This document shows positions 33,382-41,255 of a DNA stretch of 64,000 nucleotides, in pieces. The notes beneath the pieces are model-generated. The model had not been told where the DNA came from, made no database searches, and saw only the letters and a program-made list of their open reading frames with translations. Each line of letters starts with the position of its first letter. Position 1 is the stretch's first letter. Origin of the DNA: Streptomyces sp. MUM 2J (GTDB lineage: Bacteria; Actinomycetota; Actinomycetes; Streptomycetales; Streptomycetaceae); assembly GCF_022414535.1 (NCBI RefSeq), contig NZ_JADWYM010000002.1, positions 248,001-312,000 on the forward strand. The letters are read 5' to 3'. A program made the position numbers and the translations under genes.

Positions 33382-35679
33382 ATGACTGCCACTCCTGCGG
33401 AAACCACGACCGTCACTCCTGCCGAGCAGACGGCTGACAAGACGTCGGCGCCGGGTGACGCCTGGACCGGCTTCCGCGGCGGTCTGTGGCGCGACACCAG
33501 CGACGTGCGGGACTTCGTCCGGGCCAACTACACCCCGTACGAAGGGGACGGCTCCTTCCTCGCCGGGCCCACCGAGCGCACCACCAAGGTCTGGAACAAG
33601 CTCCTGGCGATGTTCCCCGCCGAGATCGAGCACGGCGTCCACGACGTCGATGTCAGCACGCCCTCTCGCATCGACGCCTTCGCGCCCGGCTACATCGACC
33701 GTGACCTCGACCTCGTCGTCGGCCTCCAGACCGACGCCCCGCTCAAGCGGGCCATCATGCCCAACGGCGGCTGGCGCATGGTCGAGAACGCCCTCAGGGC
33801 GTACGGGTACGAGCCCGACCCCGCGGTCCGGGAGATCTACACCAAGCTCCGCAAGACCCACAACGACGGTGTCTTCGACGCCTACACCCCCGAGATCCGT
33901 GCCTGCCGCTCCTCCGGCATCATCACCGGGCTGCCCGACGCCTACGGTCGTGGACGCATCATCGGCGACTACCGCCGTGTCGCCCTCTACGGCGTCGACC
34001 GGCTCATAGCGGCCAAAGAGGCGGTCAAGGTTTCCCTCGATGCCCAGTGGCCCACGGAGCAGGTCATCAAGGAACGCGAGGAAACCCGGGAGCAGATCCG
34101 GGCCCTCGAAGAACTCAGGACCATGGCCCTCTCCTACGGCTACGACATCTCCGGCCCCGCCCGCACCGGCCGCGAAGCCGTCCAGTGGCTCTACTTCGCC
34201 TACCTCGCGGCCGTCAAGGAGCAGAACGGCGCGGCCATGTCCATCGGCCGCATCGACGCCTTCCTCGACATCTACCTCCAGCGCGACATCGACCGTGGCC
34301 TGCTCACCGAGTCCCAGGCGCAGGAACTCATCGACGACTTCGTCATCAAGCTGCGCATCGTGCGCTTCCTGCGCACCCCGGAGTACAACGAGCTGTACTC
34401 CGGGGACCCCACCTGGGTCACCTGGTCGATGGCCGGCATCGGCGAGGACGGGCGCCCCCTGGTCACCCGCACCACCTTCCGCGCGCTGCACACCCTCTAC
34501 AACCTCGGCCCGGCGCCCGAGCCCAACCTGACCGTCTTCTGGTCCCCGCGCCTGCCCGAGCCGTTCAAGGAGTACGCCGCCCGGGTCGCCGTCGACACCA
34601 GTGCCCTGCAGTTCGAGTCCGACGAGCTGATGCGTCCCAAGTACGGGGACGACACCGCCATCGCCTGCTGTGTCTCCGCCATGGCCACGGGCCGGCAGAT
34701 GCAGTTCTTCGGAGCCCGTGTCAACGTCGCCAAGGCCCTGCTGTACGCCATCAACGGCGGTCGCGACGAGATCTCCGGCAAGACGGTCGTCGAGGGCTTC
34801 GAGCCGATCACCGACGAGTACCTCGACTACGACACCGTCCTGGCCGCCTACGGCGCCATGCTCGACTGGCTCGCGAAGACCTACGTCCACGCGCTGAACG
34901 TCATCCACTACATGCACGACAAGTACGCCTACGAGCGCTTGGAGATGGCTCTGCACGATCGCGAGATCCTGCGCACCATGGCCTGTGGCATCGCCGGCCT
35001 GTCCGTCGCCGCCGACTCGCTGTCCGCCATCAGGTACGCCCGCGTGAAGGTGATCCGCGACGACACCGGCCTCGCCGTCGACTACGCCGTCGAGGGCGAC
35101 TACCCGGCGTACGGCAACAACGACGACCGGGCCGACGACCTCGCCCGCTGGATCGTCCACGAGTTCATGGAGAAGCTGCGCCGGCACCCGACGTACCGCG
35201 ACGCGGTGCACACCCAGTCGGTCCTGACCATCACCTCCAACGTCGTCTACGGCAAGAAGACGGGCAACACGCCGGACGGCCGACGCGCCGGCACCCCCTT
35301 CGCGCCCGGCGCCAACCCCATGAACGGCCGCGACCAGCACGGCTACGTCGCCTCGGCGCTGTCCGTCGCCAAGATCTCCTACGACGACGCGGAGGACGGC
35401 ATCTCGCTGACGAACACCATCACGCCCGAGGCACTGGGGCGTACCCCTCAGGACCGGATCGCCAACCTCTCCGGCGTACTGGACGGCTTCATGGACGCCG
35501 GTGGCTTCCACATGAACGTCAACGTGCTCGACCGGGCGACCCTCGAGGACGCGATGGAGCACCCCGAGAAGTACCCCCAGCTGACCATCCGGGTCTCCGG
35601 TTACGCGGTCAACTTCATCCGTCTCACGCGTGAGCAGCAGCTCGACGTCATCAACCGCACCTTCCACGGAACGTTGTGA
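33382..35679 (+). CDS. pflB: Pyruvate formate-lyase (formate C-acetyltransferase)
   Basis: 765 aa from the ATG at 33382 (AAGG about 8 nt upstream); an ATG at 33364 is also possible. Catalytic Cys-Cys pair in [20 protein letters not shown] (about residue 430) and the C-terminal glycyl-radical segment [20 protein letters not shown]. Together with the full length these give a true PFL: pyruvate plus CoA to formate plus acetyl-CoA, oxygen-sensitive once the glycine is activated. The activase gene follows 12 bp later. Preceded by a perfect Rex operator. Unusual in an otherwise aerobic Streptomyces. Confidence 0.94.
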   Translation: MTATPAETTTVTPAEQTADKTSAPGDAWTGFRGGLWRDTSDVRDFVRANYTPYEGDGSFLAGPTERTTKVWNKLLAMFPAEIEHGVHDVDVSTPSRIDAFAPGYIDRDLDLVVGLQTDAPLKRAIMPNGGWRMVENALRAYGYEPDPAVREIYTKLRKTHNDGVFDAYTPEIRACRSSGIITGLPDAYGRGRIIGDYRRVALYGVDRLIAAKEAVKVSLDAQWPTEQVIKEREETREQIRALEELRTMALSYGYDISGPARTGREAVQWLYFAYLAAVKEQNGAAMSIGRIDAFLDIYLQRDIDRGLLTESQAQELIDDFVIKLRIVRFLRTPEYNELYSGDPTWVTWSMAGIGEDGRPLVTRTTFRALHTLYNLGPAPEPNLTVFWSPRLPEPFKEYAARVAVDTSALQFESDELMRPKYGDDTAIACCVSAMATGRQMQFFGARVNVAKALLYAINGGRDEISGKTVVEGFEPITDEYLDYDTVLAAYGAMLDWLAKTYVHALNVIHYMHDKYAYERLEMALHDREILRTMACGIAGLSVAADSLSAIRYARVKVIRDDTGLAVDYAVEGDYPAYGNNDDRADDLARWIVHEFMEKLRRHPTYRDAVHTQSVLTITSNVVYGKKTGNTPDGRRAGTPFAPGANPMNGRDQHGYVASALSVAKISYDDAEDGISLTNTITPEALGRTPQDRIANLSGVLDGFMDAGGFHMNVNVLDRATLEDAMEHPEKYPQLTIRVSGYAVNFIRLTREQQLDVINRTFHGTL

Positions 35680-35691
35680 GGGAGCAGGACG

Positions 35692-36522
35692 ATGACCGCG
35701 TTTCCTCCGCCGGCGCCGGACACCCCGGCGCCGGCCGGGACCCCTTCCCCCGGGTCCGCCGCCACGCCCGCTGCCGCGGCGACCCGCCGGCCCGCGGTCG
35801 GCTCGGTCCACTCCTGGGACCTGTCGACCGGGGTCGACGGCCCCGGCACGCGGTTCGTGACCTTCCTGTCCGGCTGTCCGCTGAGCTGTCTCTACTGCCA
35901 CAACCCCGACACATGGCGGATGCGCGACGGCAAGCGCACCACGGCTGAAGAGATCGTCGCCGAGGCCCGCAAGTACACGCGCTTCATAGCGGCCGCCGGG
36001 GGCGGCGCCACCATCAGCGGGGGAGAACCCCTGCTGCAGCCCGTCTTCACCGGTGAGCTGCTGCACCGTTTCAAGCACGAACTGGGCCTGCACACCGCCC
36101 TTGACACCTCGGGGTTCCTCGGCGCACGCGCCACCGACGCGCTGCTGCGCGACACGGACCTCGTCCTGCTCGACATCAAGTCCTGGAACCGGGGCACCTA
36201 CCGCAAGGTCACCGGGCGCCCGCTGCACCCGACCCTCGACTTCGCCCGCCGCCTCGCCGACCTGGGCAAGGAGGTCCACGTCCGCTTCGTCCTCGTGCCC
36301 GGACTCACCGACGAGGCGGCGAACGTCGAGGGCGTCGCCGCCTTCGCCGCCGGCCTCGGCAACGTCACGCGTGTCGACGTCCTGCCTTTCCACAAGCTGG
36401 GCGAGTCCAAGTGGAACGCGCTCGGGCGGCCCTTCCTGCTCCACGACACGCCCAGCCCGACGCCCGAGCAGATCGCCCGGGCCCGGAGCATCTTCACCGG
36501 TCACGGCCTGTACGCCGTGTGA
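35692..36522 (+). CDS. pflA: Pyruvate formate-lyase activating enzyme (radical SAM)
   Basis: 276 aa with an Ala/Pro-rich 30-residue N-extension. The radical SAM cluster motif is FLSGCPLSCLYCHNPDTW (CxxxCxxC), preceded by SWDLSTGVDGPGTRFVT. Other family blocks: GGATISGGEPLLQPVFTGEL, LVLLDIKSWN and LVPGLTDEAANVEGVA. It reduces SAM to a 5'-deoxyadenosyl radical that abstracts H from the PFL glycine. Begins 12 bp after the pfl stop, with a GGGAGC ribosome site, so co-transcribed. Confidence 0.93.
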   Translation: MTAFPPPAPDTPAPAGTPSPGSAATPAAAATRRPAVGSVHSWDLSTGVDGPGTRFVTFLSGCPLSCLYCHNPDTWRMRDGKRTTAEEIVAEARKYTRFIAAAGGGATISGGEPLLQPVFTGELLHRFKHELGLHTALDTSGFLGARATDALLRDTDLVLLDIKSWNRGTYRKVTGRPLHPTLDFARRLADLGKEVHVRFVLVPGLTDEAANVEGVAAFAAGLGNVTRVDVLPFHKLGESKWNALGRPFLLHDTPSPTPEQIARARSIFTGHGLYAV

Positions 36523-36604
36523 CCGGGCCGTCCGAGCAGCCCGTCGGCCGGGCCGCTCGGGCGAGGGGCGCGCGCACTCCCGAGGGGCGCCGTTCCCGGA
36601 GCCG

Positions 36605-36610
36605 TACCCT
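36605..36610 (+). promoter_or_regulatory. -10 box of a leaderless small gene
   Basis: TACCCT ends 6 nt before the ATG at 36617. A GGAGG lies only 1 nt from the ATG, too close to serve as a ribosome site. Confidence 0.5.
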
Positions 36611-36616
36611 GGAGGC

Positions 36617-36793
36617 ATGACCACCGCACCCACGCCCGAGCCCCGCGACCCGAAGGCCGCGCTGATCTTCGAGGACCCGCTCGACCAGCAGTCGTCGGAC
36701 GACACGGACCGCGGCTGGGGCGAGCGGCCGGGCGGCGACACCGCCGGTGACCTGAAGCGCTTCCTGGACGAGAAGCCGCCCCACCACCTCTGA
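36617..36793 (+). CDS. Small conserved hydrophilic protein, 58 aa
   Basis: 58-aa acidic ORF (MTTAPTPEPRDPKAALIFED, later DLKRFLDEKPPHHL). Leaderless start, good coding composition and a stop 53 bp before the convergent mscL. No transmembrane or metal-binding pattern. It looks like a Streptomyces-specific small protein; function unknown. Confidence 0.6.
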   Translation: MTTAPTPEPRDPKAALIFEDPLDQQSSDDTDRGWGERPGGDTAGDLKRFLDEKPPHHL

Positions 36794-36845
36794 GCCTCCC
36801 GGGCCCAGCGGGCCGCTGCCCGCAATGCCGCACGTACGGCCGTGG

Positions 36846-37319
36846 TTACCTGCCGTCGCCGGCGCTGCGCTGGGCGACCACGACGTCCCGGATCTCCTTG
36901 AGCACCTCGAGCTCGGTCACCTCGACGACTTCCTTCGTACCCTCGCGCGCAGCTTCCCGGTTCGCCTGCCGCGCCAGGTACTTCGACATCGGCAGCACCA
37001 TCAGGAAGTACACCACCGCCGCGGTGATCACGAAGCTGAGCGTGGCGCCGAGCACCGAGCCCCACATGATCTGGATGCCGCTCGCGACCGTGCCGTCGGC
37101 CGCTTTCGTGCACGGCGCCTTCAGGCACGTGCTGTAGTTGTCGAGGTTCTGCGTGCCGATCGTGCCGACCAGCGGATTGATGATCCCCTTCACCACCGAG
37201 TTGACGATGTTCGTGAAGGCGGCGCCGATGACCACCGCTACCGCCAGATCGACGACGTTGCCGCGCATCAGAAAGGCTTTGAAGCCCTGCAAGACGCTCG
37301 GTCCCTTCTTCTCCCTCAC
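36846..37319 (-). CDS. mscL: Large-conductance mechanosensitive channel MscL
   Basis: 157 aa from the GTG at 37319. Family signature: SVLQGFKAFLMRGNVVDLAV followed by the pore-lining AVVIGAAFTNIVNSVVKGII in TM1 (about residues 15-45); periplasmic loop with two Cys; TM2 SFVITAAVVYFLMVLPMSKY (about 85-105). A pentameric membrane valve that releases solutes under hypo-osmotic shock. Length is normal. Monocistronic on the minus strand. Confidence 0.95.
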   Translation of the reverse strand: MREKKGPSVLQGFKAFLMRGNVVDLAVAVVIGAAFTNIVNSVVKGIINPLVGTIGTQNLDNYSTCLKAPCTKAADGTVASGIQIMWGSVLGATLSFVITAAVVYFLMVLPMSKYLARQANREAAREGTKEVVEVTELEVLKEIRDVVVAQRSAGDGR

Positions 37320-37457
37320 CTCGGGGCCCTTTCTCGTATGTACCTGTCGTGGAACGAAACGCTCCGCAACCTACGCCAGGGCGAGGGACCTCTGTCCAAT
37401 TCGATAGCTCCAAAGAGGGACTTGACAGCAGGATCCGCAACCTGCGGACGGCTCGGC

Positions 37458-38042
37458 TCAGCACAGCGTCACCGCCAACCGGGCCGTCGCACCCGCGGCG
37501 ACCAAGCGCGCTGCCGTGGCACGCGGCACCGAGAGAACCACCAGCGCTCCGGCGCCGGCAGCGCCGTCGCCGGACTCCGGCAGCGCGGTCACCAGCGCCG
37601 CCCGCGCCATCACCCGGGCGCCACCGCCGCCGGATGCCGTCTGCGCGGCGGCGATGACGTCGACGCGGTCGCCCGGCTTCAGCAGCCGTACCGTGTCGGC
37701 GTCGGCGATGCGCACCGGCGCCGACACCCGCGCCTCGGTGGTGCGCCGCTCACGCGCGCCGGCTTCGGCGGCCGCGGGCGCATGAACCGGTGTGCCCCCC
37801 TCCGGACGGCCGCGAGCGCGGTCGGCACGTGGACCCGCCGCCACGAGCACGGCGGCCGTGAGGGCCAGCCCGACCGCCGCGGCGAGTCGCCGACGGCGCA
37901 GGAACCGGTGCAGCCGGTGGCGCACACCGCCCACGCGCACGGGAGCGAAGTGCGGCACTTCGCACGTGGGTGGGGCATCCGTGCCGGGCGGTTGCGGAAA
38001 GGGAGAGGGCGGGGGCGGGGACGGAGAGAGGGGAAGGGACAT
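37458..38042 (-). CDS. SAF-domain (CpaB/RcpC-like) membrane-anchored protein
   Basis: 194 aa. N-terminal 45 residues are Pro/Arg-rich, followed by one membrane segment, AAAVGLALTAAVLVAAG, and an extracellular SAF-type domain: ARVSAPVRIADADTVRLLKP GDRVDVIAA and VLSVPRATAARLVAAGATA. CpaB/RcpC proteins work in Flp pilus assembly, but SAF proteins without pilus genes, as here, are common and uncharacterised in Streptomyces. No pilus genes lie nearby. Confidence 0.72.
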   Translation of the reverse strand: MSLPLSPSPPPPSPFPQPPGTDAPPTCEVPHFAPVRVGGVRHRLHRFLRRRRLAAAVGLALTAAVLVAAGPRADRARGRPEGGTPVHAPAAAEAGARERRTTEARVSAPVRIADADTVRLLKPGDRVDVIAAAQTASGGGGARVMARAALVTALPESGDGAAGAGALVVLSVPRATAARLVAAGATARLAVTLC

Positions 38043-38211
38043 GCGGGATCACCACCTGCGACGGGAGACCGTCTGACCAGGCCACGATGAGGCCTTGCGC
38101 GTTCGCTCGCCGGAGCCCGTGGGCTACCGGCGGGTTGTGGACAAACGGCTCACTCGAACGGGGAGTTCCGTATCGTCGCAGCCCCTGCCGTCCCTTCTGT
38201 CACGGTCCGGC

Positions 38212-39045
38212 CTACGGCAGTTCGAAACCGGGATCCATTCCACCGAGAGCGTGCGTGCACAGGCAGTCCCGCTGCTCGGTCGAGGGCAGCGCGGCCACCG
38301 CGTCGAACAGCACGCCGCGCAGCCGGTCGACGTTGGCCGCGAACACCCGCAGCACCTCGTCGTGCGAGACTCCCTCGCCGGTCTCGGCTCCCGCATCCAG
38401 GTCCGTGACCAGGGTCATGGACGCGTAGCAGAGTTCCAGCTCGCGGGCGAGCGCCGCCTCCGGGTGGCCGGTCATCCCCACCACCGACCACCCCTGTGCC
38501 TGGTGCCACAACGATTCGGCACGGGTCGAGAAACGCGGTCCCTCGACGACCACGAGCGTTCCGCCGTCCACCGGTTCCCAGTCCCGGCCGCGAGCCGCCT
38601 TCAACGCAGCCGTCCGCCCGGTGGGGCAGTAGGGATCCGCCAGGGACACGTGCACCACGTTCGGCAGCGTGCCGTCGGGCAGCGGCAGCCCGTCGAAGTA
38701 CGTTCCCGCCCGGGACTTCGTCCGGTCGACCATCTGGTCGGGGACGAGCAGTGTGCCCGGCCCGTACTCGGGGCGCAGGCCGCCGACCGCGGACGGGCCG
38801 AGGACCTGGCGCACGCCGATCGAGCGCAGCGCCCAGAGGTTGGCCCGGTAGTTGATCCGATGCGGCGGGAGATGGTGGCCGCGGCCGTGCCGGGGCAGGA
38901 ACGCGACCCGCCGTCCGGCGATCTCACCGAGGAAGAGGGAGTCGCTGGGCGGCCCGTAGGGGGTGTCCACCTGGACCTCGGTCACGTCCTCGAGGAACGA
39001 GTAGAACCCGGAACCGCCGATTACACCGATCTCTGCGTTCGCCAT
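38212..39045 (-). CDS. mtnP: S-methyl-5'-thioadenosine phosphorylase
   Basis: 277 aa from the ATG at 39045. Nucleoside phosphorylase II signatures: ANAEIGVIGGSGFYSFLEDV, DSLFLGEIAGRRVAFLPRHG RGHHLPPHRINYRANLWAL, VGGLRPEYGPGTLLVPDQMV, then the catalytic-side WSVVGMTGHPEAALARELEL CYASMTLVTD. Converts MTA and phosphate to adenine and 5-methylthioribose-1-phosphate in methionine salvage; in actinobacteria some members prefer other purine nucleosides. Complete. Confidence 0.92.
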   Translation of the reverse strand: MANAEIGVIGGSGFYSFLEDVTEVQVDTPYGPPSDSLFLGEIAGRRVAFLPRHGRGHHLPPHRINYRANLWALRSIGVRQVLGPSAVGGLRPEYGPGTLLVPDQMVDRTKSRAGTYFDGLPLPDGTLPNVVHVSLADPYCPTGRTAALKAARGRDWEPVDGGTLVVVEGPRFSTRAESLWHQAQGWSVVGMTGHPEAALARELELCYASMTLVTDLDAGAETGEGVSHDEVLRVFAANVDRLRGVLFDAVAALPSTEQRDCLCTHALGGMDPGFELP

Positions 39046-39141
39046 GAGGTGCACAGTAGTCGGCACCACGCAGGACTCGGTGCCGGCCTCCGAAGACGTG
39101 GAAGGCCGTGCCGTCCGGGGCGGAGTTCCGGGCGATGCGCC

Positions 39142-39477
39142 TCAGGCGGCGGTGGTGCCGGTGGAGGCGCCCGAGCCCGACGACGAGGAGGTCGAGGAGG
39201 CCGACGAGGACGAGCCCGACGACGAGGACGAGTCCGACGACGACGAGCCCGAGGAAGACGTCGACGGCTTCGACGACGAGGGGGCGCTGCTGGACGACGC
39301 GCCGCGACTGTCGTTGCGGTAGAAGCCGGATCCCTTGAAGACAATGCCCACCGCGGAGAACACCTTCTTCAGGCGGCCACTGCAGCTGGGGCACTCGGTC
39401 AGGGCGTCGTCGGTGAACTTCTGCACCGCCTCGAGGCCCTCGCCGCACTCGGTGCACTGGTACTGGTAGGTGGGCAC
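39142..39477 (-). CDS. FmdB-family zinc-ribbon protein under CIRCE control
   Basis: 111 aa from the GTG at 39477 (GAGGAAG ribosome site). N-terminal FmdB zinc ribbon, MPTYQYQCTECGEGLEAVQK with CxxC at 8-11 and CPSC at 29-32, then an FRGSGFY-like turn in KVFSAVGIVFKGSGFYR. The C-terminal 50 residues are an unusual Ser/Gly/Thr low-complexity tail. FmdB proteins are suspected regulators in amide or methyl metabolism, but their role is open. A CIRCE element directly upstream puts it in the HrcA heat-shock regulon. Confidence 0.88.
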   Translation of the reverse strand: MPTYQYQCTECGEGLEAVQKFTDDALTECPSCSGRLKKVFSAVGIVFKGSGFYRNDSRGASSSSAPSSSKPSTSSSGSSSSDSSSSSGSSSSASSTSSSSGSGASTGTTAA

Positions 39478-39487
39478 TGTCTTCCTC

Positions 39488-39514
39488 CTGGCACTCTCAC
39501 TCGATGAGTGCTAA
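39488..39514. promoter_or_regulatory. CIRCE element (HrcA operator) upstream of fmdB
   Basis: On the minus strand TTAGCACTC (39514-39506), a 9-nt spacer, then GAGTGCCAG (39496-39488). This is the HrcA consensus TTAGCACTC-N9-GAGTGCTAA with two mismatches, immediately before the ribosome site of the FmdB gene. HrcA represses chaperone genes until heat shock. Confidence 0.88.
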
Positions 39515-39544
39515 CGACGCTCCATAGTGACGTATTCCGCGGGA

Positions 39545-40834
39545 TCAGTCCACCGTGACCGGCACGCGGTGACCGACGCCACGTGCGACGGTGAGCCCGG
39601 CGGGCCGTGCCGCCAGTCGCGAGCGCAGCGCCAGCAGGGTGGTCAGGGCGAGCAGGGTGCCGCCCATCGGCACCAGGAATCCGGCCCCGCCCCAGAAGCG
39701 GTCCTCCAACTGCCCGGCGACCGTGACGGCCGCGGCCTGGCCGAGCGCCACCGCACCGGTCAGCCACGTGAACGCCTCGGTGCGCGCCCCGGCCGGGACG
39801 AGGGCCTCCACCAGCGTGTAGCCGGTGATGAGCGCGGGCGCGATGCACATGCCGACCAGTAGGCCGAGGCCGGCGAGCACGAGTGCAGAGTGCGCCGTCC
39901 ACAGCGCGGAGGCGGTCAACGCCAGCGCCGCGTACCCCATGAGGAGGCGCTGCTGCGGAGTGGACCGCCAGGCGATCGCGCCGCACGCGATGCCGGAGAG
40001 CATGTTGCCCGCCGCGAAGACGCCGTACAGGACGCCGTTCAGCCCGGGCTCGCCGATCGACTCGGTGAACGCGGCGAGGGAGACCTGCATGCCGCCGAAG
40101 ACCGATCCGATGCCCAGGAACGTCACGATCAGCACGCGCACGCCGGGCACGCGCAGCGCGGAGGCGTGCGCCACGCGCGCGTGAGCGCCGGCGCGCACCG
40201 CGGGCTGGGTGTTCTTCTGCGCGGCGAACAGCAGACCGCCGACCAGGGTCAGCGCGGCTTCCGTGACCAGGCCCGCCGCGGGGTTCACGGCCGTGCAGAG
40301 CGCGGTGGCGAGCAGCGGGCCGACGACGAAGGTCAGCTCGTCCGTGACGGACTCGAAGGCCGCCGCGGTGGTCATCAGGCGCGAGCCCTTCAGCTTCACT
40401 CCCCACCGGGCGCGCACCATGGGGCCGACCTGCGGCACCGAGGCGCCGGTCGGCACGGCCGCCGTGAACAGCGCCCACAGGGGCGCGTGGGAGAGAGCGA
40501 GCGCCGTCAGCGTGAGCCCCGACAGCGCGTGCACGATCACTCCGGGAACCAGCACGATGCGCTGCCCGTAGCGGTCCGCGAGACGGCCGCTGTAGGGAGC
40601 GAACAGCGCCATGGAGACACCGGTGACGGCCGCGGCGGCGCCGGCCGCTCCGTAGGAGCCGGTGGTGTGCTGGACCAGCAGCACGATGGAGATGGTCAGC
40701 ATCGCGAACGGCTGACGGGCCGCGAAGCCGGGGAGCAGGAACGTCCATGCGCCGCGTGTGCGCAGCAGCTGCCCGTATCCCGGGCGCGCGGCGGCCGTCG
40801 TGTTCTGCGGCTCGGTGGTGACCGTGGATGCCAC
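39545..40834 (-). CDS. MFS transporter (drug/metabolite export)
   Basis: 429 aa from the GTG at 40834, chosen over upstream frames because the protein then starts ASTVTTEPQNTTAA and GAAAGG lies about 10 nt upstream. 12-TM pattern: GAWTFLLPGFAARQPFAMLT ISIVLLVQ (TM1), FAPYSGRLADRYGQRIVLVP (motif A), GTLLALTTLLALRSRLA in the last helix. The substrate is unknown. A structured GC-rich leader with four hairpins and a five-codon reading frame precedes it. Confidence 0.82.
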   Translation of the reverse strand: MASTVTTEPQNTTAAARPGYGQLLRTRGAWTFLLPGFAARQPFAMLTISIVLLVQHTTGSYGAAGAAAAVTGVSMALFAPYSGRLADRYGQRIVLVPGVIVHALSGLTLTALALSHAPLWALFTAAVPTGASVPQVGPMVRARWGVKLKGSRLMTTAAAFESVTDELTFVVGPLLATALCTAVNPAAGLVTEAALTLVGGLLFAAQKNTQPAVRAGAHARVAHASALRVPGVRVLIVTFLGIGSVFGGMQVSLAAFTESIGEPGLNGVLYGVFAAGNMLSGIACGAIAWRSTPQQRLLMGYAALALTASALWTAHSALVLAGLGLLVGMCIAPALITGYTLVEALVPAGARTEAFTWLTGAVALGQAAAVTVAGQLEDRFWGGAGFLVPMGGTLLALTTLLALRSRLAARPAGLTVARGVGHRVPVTVD

Positions 40835-41255
40835 GGCCTGTGCCTTTCTGCCGCCTGGTAGCGCGGCCCCCTTGTAAGGGGGCGCGGGCGCCGAGAGCTG
40901 TCCTCTTGCGCGGACTGCGGTAGATGCCGGCGCCCACTGCGGGGGCGACCCGGCCGCCATACGGTCGCGCCAGCTCTGCGTCAGGCAGAGTTGGTTCGAT
41001 CAGGGTGCGGCCTTCATCGTACAGGGGGAAGCAGATGGCGCACCTGTGAAAACGAGCACCATGGAGACGTTCGCCTGGGAATGGCGGTGGAACGGAGCGT
41101 GCCTGAACGAGCCCGCCCCGTAACCGCCCCGGGGCTCCCGCGCCGCGAGCCGCCCGCGCGCCGTAATCCGCCCGGGAACCGCGCGGTCTTCCCGGCGCCC
41201 GCCGGGCGTGCCGTCCCACCGCCCGCGCGGGAGGCGCGCGCTGTGGGCGCTCGGC
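40835..41255 (-). other. Structured leader region upstream of the MFS gene
   Basis: 421 bp between two minus-strand genes. Reading on the minus strand, hairpins form at CTCTGC/GCAGAG (40974-40990), GGTCGC/GCGACC (40945-40968), and a CCCCCTT-GT-AAGGGGG stem near 40865-40883 just ahead of the start. A five-codon frame, MKAAP then stop, lies at about 41003-41020 behind a TACGAT box. Could be an attenuator or riboswitch-like leader; not matched to a known class. Confidence 0.4.

Noticed and set aside
33382..35679. Glycerol dehydratase or choline lyase instead of PFL
   Set aside because: The Cys-Cys pair in IACCVSAM and the RVSGYAVNF radical segment are PFL-specific; other glycyl-radical lyases have a single active-site Cys.
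32896..37464. A 1,522-codon minus-strand open frame across ltrA, pflBA and mscL
   Set aside because: Composition is a Gly/Val/Asp-Arg-rich antisense pattern typical of GC-rich third positions; pflBA and mscL on this stretch have intact catalytic motifs. Only the first 85 codons contain real protein (the ltrA start).
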